A program made the position numbers and the translations under genes. A stretch of 64,000 bases of DNA, from the NCBI RefSeq assembly GCF_011058155.1, contig NZ_JAALFC010000012.1, positions 1 through 64,000 on the forward strand. The letters are read 5' to 3'. The notes below the pieces were generated by a model, which was given only the letters and a program-made list of their open reading frames with translations, ran no database searches and had not been told where the DNA came from. The first letter of the stretch is position 1. Every line of letters begins with the position of its first letter. Below, in pieces: positions 56,669 to 64,000 of this stretch. This stretch comes from Litoribacterium kuwaitense. GTDB taxonomy: Bacteria; Bacillota; Bacilli; Bacillales; DSM-28697.

Positions 56669-59600
56669 TCATTCCTCTTCTTTTAGGCGATTCAATTGCA
56701 AGGCGACATTTTCCGAACCAATTAAATGCCGTAGGTGCGCAAGTAAATCTTCGCTTGCATTTGTATTCAAGTAAGAAGGCAAGCGCAGCCAACGTTTTTC
56801 ATCAACGTAATAGAGAAAAACAGCTACCTGTCCTTTATGCTTTAATAACAGCTCCTTCAAAAGAGAAAGTGATGAGCGCTCTTCTGTTCCTATTCTTAAA
56901 TATAACGTAGCGCTAGATTGAGGTTGCATTGTCAGCGGGCGGGCATTTTTAATAATGAGCTGACGTTCCCCCTTGCGCCATTCTAGTTCTCCTTCAACAA
57001 ACAACGCTTTCCCTTCTTTTAACATCGGCTGCAGCTGACTGTACACATCTGGGAAAATGACCGCTTCAATCTCTGCCGTGGCATCCGAAAGGACGATAAA
57101 GGACATCGGCTCGCCTTTTTTGGTTTTGATCGCCCGCATATTTTGAACGATCCCTCCGGTTGATACATAACGGTACACACTATTTTTCACCTCGGATAGC
57201 ACGGTTGCTTTTTCTGAAGCAAGGGCATCTTCATACGCGTCCATAGGGTGACCAGATATATAGTAGCCAAGCACGTCCAATTCGCCTTCAAGCTGTTCTT
57301 GTAAAGACAACGGCTCGGCTGGTTGCATATTTGGTGGAGGAATGATGAGTCCAAGTCCATCATCACCATCCCCAACAAGCTCGGCATACTCCAGGGCTGG
57401 ATCAATACTGGCGATTGCAGAGGCACGATTCGGATGGAGCTCATCAAAAGCACCCGCATATATCAACGCTTCTAAAGTTGAACGAGTCACCCATTTTTTA
57501 GGCATCCTCACAGCGAAGTCAAATAAACTTTGAAATGGCTGTTCAGCCCGCACTTCGAGTATAGCAGCCACAGCCTGACGGCCGACTTGCCTCACTTCAG
57601 TCAGTCCGATATATATGGTGTCCTCTTTACACGAATACGCCGCTTCGGCTTTGTTTACAAAGGGCGGCTGCACTGTTAGCTTCTTCCCTTTACACTCTTG
57701 CAAATAAGCACGGATTTTCTCCGTTTGTCCAGAAATCGAAGCAAGCAACTCTGTATAAAACGCCGCTGGATGATGAGCCTTTAAATAAGCCAACTGCATC
57801 GAAATCATCGTATAAGCTACGGCATGGCTTTTATTAAAACCATACTGAGCAAATTGTTCAATAAAACCAAATACACGTTCAGCCATCTGTTCTGTCAACC
57901 CTCTAGATTGACAGCCCTGAATAAATAATACCTTCGCTTCAGCCATTTCGTCTCGGTTTTTTTTACTGATCGCTCGTCTTAACAAATCAGCCTCACCTAG
58001 CGAAAAACCAGCAAGCTCGTGGGCAACAGCCATCACTTGCTCTTGATAAATAATCACGCCATGCGTACTTTCTAAGATGCGATCTAGCGCTGGGTGAGGC
58101 GCCTCCCATTTTTCCTGCTGCTTTTTGCGCTTGGCATATAATGGGATATATTTCATAGGTCCTGGACGATAAAGAGCACTAACAGCTACAGCATCTAGGA
58201 AACACGTCGGCTTGACTTCTTGGAGCGCTTTTTTCATTCCAGCTGATTCAAATTGGAAAATTCCGCTCGTATCACCAGCTGCAAGTAACTGTAGTGCCTG
58301 ACTGTCCTCTAAAGGAATCATTTCTGAATGCACTCGCCTGCTGTCAGCGACTCTTTTTTTAATTCGCTCCATCAAGCTTAAATTACGAAGCCCGAGAAAG
58401 TCCATTTTTAACAGGCCTAGTTGTTCTAAATCATTCATATCGAACTGCGTGACATAAAGACCGTCATTGATTTGTTGTAAAGGGACAGACTCTAGAAGTG
58501 GTCTCGCATTCAAGACGATTCCGGCTGCATGAACGGAAGCGTGCCGTGGTAATCCTTCAATACGGCAAGCTACTTTCCAAATTCGCTGATGGCGCTCACT
58601 TTCATTCGTCCAGTTTCGTAATGCGTCGTTTGTCATCGCATTCTCTTGCAGACGTCGACTTGAATGAATCCAGCCACTTAACCGCTGAATGTCTCTTGTC
58701 GAGAGACCAAAAGCTTTGGCGACATCTCTTATTGCGGCTTTTGCCGCAAATGTGCCAAACGTGCCAATTTGCGCGGTATGCGCTGCGCCAAACCGTCGTT
58801 GAATGTAATGGATGACCTCATCTCTGCGATCGTCGGCAATGTCGATGTCAATATCAGGCATCGACAAACGTTCTGGGTTTAAAAAGCGTTCAAACAGCAA
58901 CCCATAAGCTAATGGATCAACCTCAGTAATTCCTAGCGTATAAGCCACCATAGACCCAGCGGCTGATCCACGCCCTGGACCAACCGGAATACCCCTTTTC
59001 TTCGCAAATCGAACGATATCCCAAACAATAAGAAAATAATCAGCAAATCCTGTAGAAAATATGACTTCAAGTTCGTGCTGAAGACGTTGTTCAGCGGCCA
59101 GATGGTGCGCTTTATACCTTTTCTTTAACCCCGACCAGCATGCTTTTTCAAGATAAGCACGAGAGTTCGTTTCTACAGGTACAGGATAATTCGGCAACCG
59201 CCCTTCTGGAAAATGATATGATCCTGAACAAGCCGCAACGACAATTGCGGTATTTTCTAGCGCTTCAGGCCAATGCGAAAAATCAGCCTGTAACTCTTCG
59301 AAAGACGTGAGGTGATATTTTCCCTGCATCATAGGTAATTCATCGATCGGAACGCCTGCTCGAATCGCTTCAACTGTACGTAACGCTTCTTCATCATCTT
59401 GGTGAATGCACCTGACATCCCCTAGCGCAACGACATCAACACCGCTTTCCGCCATCATTTGCCGTAAACCATTTTCATAGTAACGAGCACTTCTCGCGTC
59501 GATCCCGAGCAGACACCTATCGGCAAACGCCTCAGACCATTGACGAATCACAGGTTGTACGAAGCTTACCTCCCCCATCTCGAGTGCTGCTTTTATTTTT

Positions 59601-59967
59601 TGAGATTGGACGGGGTAAACAGAGAATAGATCGTCACATTGCTCACAAAGCTGGGCAAATGAGAGCCGATCCTTTGATACATGATGAGCTATGTTCAATA
59701 GTTGCCGATACCCTTTGTCAGACTGAGCATACAGTAATATCGTTTCTTGCGGGGCGTCTGCAAAATCTACCTCTACCCTCATGCCAATGATCGGTTGAAT
59801 ACCATTTTTTCACAAAGCTTTACCCACTTGAATGCACCGTAAAGAGCGTTGTGATCCGTCAAGGCTGCTGCTTTCATTCCATAGCTCTTCATCGTATAAA
59901 CGAGTTCCTCCAAGCCACACACACTGCGTAAAAAACTAAAACCACTTTGGACTTGTAGATGAATCAT
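56669..59967 (-). CDS. dnaE: DNA polymerase III alpha subunit DnaE, one missing base
   Basis: This is the second C-family replicative polymerase of low-GC Gram-positives, which extends primers at the fork. The 5' frame from ATG 59967 encodes the PHP start (IHLQVQSGFSFLRSVCGLEE, AAALTDHNALYGAFKW). One base restored in the 6-base run at 59805-59810 continues it as CEKNGIQPIIGMRVEV, giving about 1099 residues. The polymerase core has GPGRGSAAGSMVAYTLGIT and the catalytic PDIDIDIADDRRDEVI, then FNKSHAVAYTMIS, HhH sequences and a C-terminal OB fold (GGIVQNMRAIKTKKGEPMSF). A sequence error is likely. Confidence 0.95.
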
Positions 59968-60081
59968 TGCTGGTCATCCTTTCATGCAAATCAAATGAGG
60001 ACAGGCACATAACTACCATTGTTATTGAATACAGTGACATAAGGAGAGTAGAAGCTTAGGTGGCGTAGGAGGGAGACTTTT

Positions 60082-60417
60082 ATGAAAGAAGAATTGTTTA
60101 TTGTCACCTTTTTAAATTGTTATTTCGTTGCACTAGGCGTCATTTTAGGAGGTTCGCTTGTTGGTGGCATCAGCGCTTTTTTAACGGGTGCACCGCCGTA
60201 CGAAACCATTGCACGCCTTTCACAAAGTCTAAAAATTTGGGGACTCGTTGCCGCCATCGGAGGAACGTTTGATGTCATTTCCACATTTGAACGCGGCATT
60301 TTTAATGGTGCACCAATCGATATATTCAAACAAACCTTATTGATCATTTCAGCCATGGCGGGTGCGCAAAGCGGAGCAAAGCTCATTCAATGGCTCACTC
60401 AAGGGAGCGCGATGTAA
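60082..60417 (+). CDS. ytrH: Sporulation membrane protein YtrH
   Basis: This 111-residue membrane protein has three helices: FLNCYFVALGVILGGSLVGG, LKIWGLVAAIGGTFDVIST and the C-terminal TLLIISAMAGAQSGAKLI. It matches the YtrH family, sporulation-specific in B. subtilis. GGAGGGAG precedes the ATG. It is divergent from dnaE and overlaps ytrI (TAATG). Confidence 0.92.
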   Translation: MKEELFIVTFLNCYFVALGVILGGSLVGGISAFLTGAPPYETIARLSQSLKIWGLVAAIGGTFDVISTFERGIFNGAPIDIFKQTLLIISAMAGAQSGAKLIQWLTQGSAM

Positions 60418-60931
60418 TGCATATCCCGCCCTATTATAAAAAGCCGACATGGCAACAATTTTTAGCAGGCGCCGCTTTAGGTGCACTGGCTGGCTGGATC
60501 GTTTTTCTGTTTATTTATGGTGAAATACAAGAGCTTCAGTCAAAAAAATTAATCAGCAACGTGCTGAAATTCGCCATTTAAACCAACGCATCGATATTAT
60601 GGAGGACGATTATAAAACACTCAATGAAAAAAATGAAAAACAATTAAAAATCCAGAAAATTACCATTGATTTTGCAGATGCGTCAAAGAGAGCCTATAAA
60701 TCTTCAGCACACACGCTTCATACGCTTAGGCAAGCCGCTGAGGAAGAGCTGCAGCCCCTCTTAACAAAAAACATTGAAGAGGTAGCTGCCAATAGAGCGT
60801 TTGTCATTAAAGCCATTGAAAATAAAACCCATACGATTGATAAACAACCTTTCCATCTAAAAGTCCAAGAAATGTATCTATATACGACGCTCGAGCTCAT
60901 TCTGCGCGTAGAAGAAGGACCTGCGCCTTAA
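60417..60931 (+). CDS. ytrI: Sporulation membrane protein YtrI, one missing base
   Basis: The start overlaps the ytrH stop. The product begins HIPPYYKKPTWQQFLAGAAL with one membrane helix (GALAGWIVFLFIYG) and a charged coiled-coil region. The frame breaks after ELQSKK. One base restored in the A7 run at 60542-60548 continues it as INQQRAEIRHLNQRIDIMED into the second frame (TLNEKNEKQLKIQKITIDF ... LELILRVEEGPAP), giving 171 residues as expected for YtrI. It converges with nrnA. Confidence 0.88.
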
Positions 60932-61872
60932 AGTTTCGACGATGCCGCTAAACAAGCCTCTTTTATTTTTTCAACGACCTCATCTGCTTTTTCCCATGAG
61001 ACAATCGATGCACCGGCAGCCAACGGGTGACCACCACCATCGTATTGGCGGGCAATCTGATTAATGACAGGCCCCTTTGATCTTAAACGTATTCGGATAA
61101 TATTTTCCTCTTCAATAAAAAAGACCCACGCCCGAATACCAGCTACATTCCCTAATGTGCCAACTAGCTGAGACGCTTCCATAGGCGTTACGTTAAATGA
61201 TTCGAGCATATCGGTCGAAAGACGAACTTGCGCCACGCCTTCAGGAGCAAGTGTGAACGTCTGTAAAATATGTCCTTGCAGTCTAAGGACATTTTCTTTT
61301 ATTTCATAGAGCGACTCATAAAGAGCAGGACGGGAAAAAGAATATTGGACGAGTTCTGAAGCATATTGAAACGTTTTAGGCGAAGCGCTCGGAAACATAA
61401 ACCGTCCTGTGTCGCCAACAATCCCTGCAAAAATAAGCTCCGCTGCTTTCACCGGAAGCGTTAACTCACCTTTATGAGCACTATACCACTCATAGACCAT
61501 CTCACTCGTCGAGCTCGCCGACGTTTCAACCCAATTGACTTGTCCATACGGATCATCATTCGGATGATGATCGATTTTCACGACGACCTCACCCAATGCA
61601 TACCGCTGATCGTCAACCCTTTCTTTGTTCGCTGTATCACACACAAGTACAAGTGACCCGGCGTAAAAATCGTCGGGAACATCATCCATCCGATAAAGAA
61701 ACTTCAGCGAATCTACTTCCTGACCGACAACTCGAACTTGTTTTTCCGGAAAATTCGCTTGAATGATTTCAGCAAGACTACATTGCGAGCCATAAGCATC
61801 TGGATCTGGGCGAACGTGTCGATGAATAACAATTTTGCTGTAGTCTTTAATATAATCTAAAAGCTTATTCAT
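60928..61872 (-). CDS. nrnA: DHH-family oligoribonuclease / pAp phosphatase NrnA
   Basis: This enzyme degrades very short RNA oligomers and 3'-phosphoadenosine 5'-phosphate. The 314-residue product has the DHH motifs HRHVRPDPDAYGSQ (the N-terminal D-x-D), VLVCDTAN, VKIDHHPNDD (signature DHH) and GIVGDTGRFMF, and a C-terminal DHHA1 domain with IRLRSKG and YDGGGHPLAAGA. ATG 61872 is better spaced from AAAGGA than the ATG at 61881. It corresponds to B. subtilis ytqI. Confidence 0.95.
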   Translation of the reverse strand: MNKLLDYIKDYSKIVIHRHVRPDPDAYGSQCSLAEIIQANFPEKQVRVVGQEVDSLKFLYRMDDVPDDFYAGSLVLVCDTANKERVDDQRYALGEVVVKIDHHPNDDPYGQVNWVETSASSTSEMVYEWYSAHKGELTLPVKAAELIFAGIVGDTGRFMFPSASPKTFQYASELVQYSFSRPALYESLYEIKENVLRLQGHILQTFTLAPEGVAQVRLSTDMLESFNVTPMEASQLVGTLGNVAGIRAWVFFIEEENIIRIRLRSKGPVINQIARQYDGGGHPLAAGASIVSWEKADEVVEKIKEACLAASSKL

Positions 61873-61958
61873 AGCATGCATTCCTTTCGCCTATGTATTG
61901 TTTTTTGTGAAGGGACTGGTACAATATAAAATGAGATCTTATGGTACGGAGGTGCCTC

Positions 61959-62249
61959 ATGTTTATTGCAGCAATGGTTTCATTGGCCATTCACGTATTT
62001 TTTAATGTCTCTGCTTCTCGTGCAGAAGAGCCTTATAAAAAAGGAAAGAATCGTGCCATTGCGAGGTTTTTCCTCGGCACATTTATCGGACTAGCGGGTA
62101 TACATGCTTACATGACACTTGGCACGCAAATGGCACTCTTTGTTTGTATCATCTTCCTCGTATTTGCGGGAGCGAATATCGTCTCAGGGATTCGAATTTT
62201 TAAATACGTACGGTCAAGCCTCCAGCCCTCTGCCCAGTCAAAAGGCTGA
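61959..62249 (+). CDS. ytpI: YtpI family membrane protein
   Basis: This 96-residue protein has three predicted helices (FIAAMVSLAIHVFFNVSA, AIARFFLGTFIGLAGIHAYM, FVCIIFLVFAGANIVSGI). It matches the YtpI family, of unknown function. ATG 61959 follows GGAGG. It lies between the divergent nrnA and convergent ytoI. Confidence 0.87.
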   Translation: MFIAAMVSLAIHVFFNVSASRAEEPYKKGKNRAIARFFLGTFIGLAGIHAYMTLGTQMALFVCIIFLVFAGANIVSGIRIFKYVRSSLQPSAQSKG

Positions 62250-62258
62250 GGCTTTTTT
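62215..62258 (+). terminator. Terminator of ytpI
   Basis: AAGCCTCCAGCC and GGCTGAGGCTT form a stem with one bulge, followed by seven T. It overlaps the 3' end of ytpI and abuts the ytoI stop. Confidence 0.75.
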
Positions 62259-63583
62259 TATCTTGAATGCTCTAACAACTGCACGAACAAGAGCACTCTC
62301 CCGACGAGCGTACCATTAGACATACACTCCACATCCACCTTCGCCGTACGTCGACCCATTTCCATAACATTTGTTTTAAATTCAAGCAGTGCACCTAGCT
62401 GAGCTAACTGCACGAACAAAACGTTCATGCTTTCGACGACGAGCTCACTTTTTCTCTGTTCATTTAATGTTCGTGATGCCGTTTCAATCACAAGTGTCGT
62501 AAAGACACCATAAGACATAGTTCCGAGCGCATTCGTCATTTGCGGGGTCACTTCACACTCATACACTTTCTTTTGTTGCCTTCCGACAGGAACCGCTTGA
62601 AGCTGCGATGTGACCATATTATCTAGCGTTTCCCCGCTCGTTTGCGGATGTCGTTGTAGCATCTGTAACGCTTTCAAGACATCTTGCCGACTAATAATTC
62701 CTGACAGCCGTTGCATTTCATCAACGACAGGAACCATCTCAATTCCATTTAAAATCATCATTTGCGCAGCAGAGGCGACAGATGTGTTTTTGGAAATCGT
62801 ATAGACCTGCTTTGACATCACTCTCTCAATCGGCTCAGCTGGCGCATGCCTTAAAACGTCGCTTGACGTCACCATGCCAGCGACTTTACCATGATGATCC
62901 ACAACAGGATAGCGACTATGCTCGGTTTCCTTATTTTTGTCAAGCCAATCTTGCACAGTGCTATCAAAATAAAGAAAGTGGGTTTGCTCGAGCGCTGTTT
63001 TAATATCTTCAACGAGCACAATGTCTTTTTTAATCATTTGATCATAAATCGCCCGATTGATCATATCTGCTACGGTAAAAGTATCGTAATTGCTGGAAAT
63101 GATGGGAAGCTTATACTCATCAGCAAGCTTTTTTACACTTTCTTCAGTATTAAAACCTCCAGTAATCAATACCGCAGCGCCTGCCTCCAGAGCTAAACGG
63201 TGTGCTTTAATTCGGTTACCTACAATAAGCAGGTTTCCAGCCCCAGTATAGCTCATCATCGCATCAAGCTGCATCGCTCCAATGACAAACTTATTTAACG
63301 TTTTATGGAGTCCTTCCTTACCGCCTAAAACTTGTCCATCAACAACATTAACAACCTCTGCGTACGTCAGCTCTTGAAAGCTTTTTCGATCTTTCTTTTC
63401 AATCCGGATTGTACCAACGCGCTCAATCGTACTGACGATGCCTTTGTTTTCTGCTTCTTTAATGGCACGATAAGCGGTACCATCGCTCACATCCATCGCT
63501 TTGGCTACACCGCGCACAGATATCTTCTGTCCGATGTTCAGAGAATCAATATACCTGATGATCTTTTCGTGTTTTGTCAACAT
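62258..63583 (-). CDS. ytoI: Multidomain regulator YtoI (HTH, DRTGG, CBS pair, hotdog)
   Basis: This protein of about 441 residues has an N-terminal winged helix (KISVRGVAKAMDVSDGTAYRAIKEAE), then a DRTGG domain (GNLLIVGNRIKAHRLALEAGAAVLITGGF, split). These are followed by two CBS domains (SRYPVVDHHGKVAGMVTSSDVL; VPVVDEMQRLSGIISRQDVL) and a C-terminal thioesterase-like hotdog domain (MSYGVFTTLVIETASRTL, VDVECMSNGTLVGRVLL). The layout is that of YtoI. CBS domains usually bind adenine nucleotides; the target genes are unknown. ATG 63583 follows AAAGGTG. Confidence 0.9.
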   Translation of the reverse strand: MLTKHEKIIRYIDSLNIGQKISVRGVAKAMDVSDGTAYRAIKEAENKGIVSTIERVGTIRIEKKDRKSFQELTYAEVVNVVDGQVLGGKEGLHKTLNKFVIGAMQLDAMMSYTGAGNLLIVGNRIKAHRLALEAGAAVLITGGFNTEESVKKLADEYKLPIISSNYDTFTVADMINRAIYDQMIKKDIVLVEDIKTALEQTHFLYFDSTVQDWLDKNKETEHSRYPVVDHHGKVAGMVTSSDVLRHAPAEPIERVMSKQVYTISKNTSVASAAQMMILNGIEMVPVVDEMQRLSGIISRQDVLKALQMLQRHPQTSGETLDNMVTSQLQAVPVGRQQKKVYECEVTPQMTNALGTMSYGVFTTLVIETASRTLNEQRKSELVVESMNVLFVQLAQLGALLEFKTNVMEMGRRTAKVDVECMSNGTLVGRVLLFVQLLEHSR

Positions 63584-63671
63584 ACATTTGTCACCTTTAT
63601 CGTCAATCGTTGCTTTGTATCCCCCATTATACTGTTCTTTGCGATCGCATTCAATGAGAGGCCGTCTTAAA

Positions 63672-63712
63672 AACAAAACAGCGAAGCTCCTACCGTGAGA
63701 GCATTCGCTGTT
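63672..63712 (-). terminator. Terminator overlapping the end of the last membrane gene
   Basis: Minus strand AACAGCGAA pairs with TTCGCTGTT, followed by TTGTTTTT. It spans the 3' end of the gene ending at 63690. Confidence 0.6.
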
Positions 63713-63944
63713 TTTCTTTTCCTTTGAGCCGACTCGTTTTCCTCCATTGATCGCGACGACTCTTGTTTTTTCCTGTGCGTATATAGGCGATTAGATTACC
63801 GGCGATGGCAATGATCGAGAGGGTCAACCACACCACTGCAAACGCTCTACCCTCCGGCCGGTAAAATTGTTCAACGAGATAAGGATATGTCAGCACCGTT
63901 AAAGCAATAACCGTCAATATACAAAATAAATAACGTTCTCTCAA
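63690..63944 (-). CDS. Small two-helix membrane protein, function unknown
   Basis: This 84-residue protein starts at TTG 63944, eight bases after GGAGG. It has two hydrophobic helices (LFCILTVIALTVLTYPYLV and FAVVWLTLSIIAIAGNLIAY) joined by a short polar loop, and a very basic tail (RTGKNKSRRDQWRKTSRLKGKEK). I do not recognise a family. An upstream ATG in the same frame at 63959 overlaps the ribosome-binding site and is less likely. Confidence 0.65.
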   Translation of the reverse strand: MRERYLFCILTVIALTVLTYPYLVEQFYRPEGRAFAVVWLTLSIIAIAGNLIAYIRTGKNKSRRDQWRKTSRLKGKEKQRMLSR

Positions 63945-64000
63945 AAATGACGCCTCCATAATAAACTTACTAGTTCACATATATGTTCACAAGCAAAGAA

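Overview
The window is a chromosomal segment of a Bacillaceae endospore former. The evidence is gene content and order: rph-rdgB-ysnB, gerM, murI, gerE, sdhCAB, uvrC, trxA, mutS2, polX, zapA, pheST, sspI, infC-rpmI-rplT, thrS, dnaI-dnaB, nrdR, speD, coaE, ytaF, mutM, polA, phoPR, mdh-icd-citZ, pyk-pfkA-accA-accD, dnaE, ytrI-ytrH, nrnA, ytoI. This is the Bacillus subtilis order in the stretch from ysnB to ytoI, with local losses and insertions. Sporulation genes (gerE, gerM, sspI, ytxC, ytaF, ytvI, ytrH, ytrI) support the placement. Most genes are on the minus strand. The species cannot be named from the sequence alone.

Layout. 1-2160 is the end of an integrated element: the C-terminal part of an IS21-family IstB ATPase, a small TTG-start ORF and a tyrosine integrase running up to the 3' end of a tRNA-Arg gene. 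2161-7600 holds two tRNAs, ysnB, rdgB, rph, gerM, murI, a MarR regulator and gerE. 7600-19460 holds succinate dehydrogenase, yslB, uvrC, trxA, yshE, mutS2, polX, cvpA and zapA. 19900-32420 is the translation block: pheT/pheS behind a T-box, ysgA, sspI, an M42 peptidase, ysdB, a VTT membrane protein, ysdA, infC-rpmI-rplT behind an L20-type leader, thrS behind a T-box, and ytxC. 33166-42704 holds replication and repair genes (dnaI, dnaB, nrdR, mutM, polA) with speD, coaE and ytaF. 42946-56516 holds phoPR, the mdh-icd-citZ TCA genes, membrane proteins, pyk-pfkA and the carboxyltransferase genes accA-accD. 56669-63944 holds dnaE, ytrH/ytrI, nrnA, ytpI, ytoI and a small membrane protein.

The most important quality observation is that at least nine conserved genes (ysmB, sdhC, yslB, dnaI, dnaB, polA, pyk, dnaE, ytrI) are broken by ten single-base deletions, almost all in homopolymer runs. 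Adding back one base each time restores the full family sequence and length. Several of these genes are essential in B. subtilis, so the pattern points to residual assembly error rather than gene decay. I give the corrected gene spans.

No convincing new multi-gene system is present. The less ordinary features are a dispersed intergenic repeat family paired with a strong hairpin (clearest as a 127-bp tandem array between mdh and icd), the tRNA-Arg integration site, an AUU start on infC, a decayed HAD-like gene beside dnaI, and a one-residue deletion in the AccD zinc finger.
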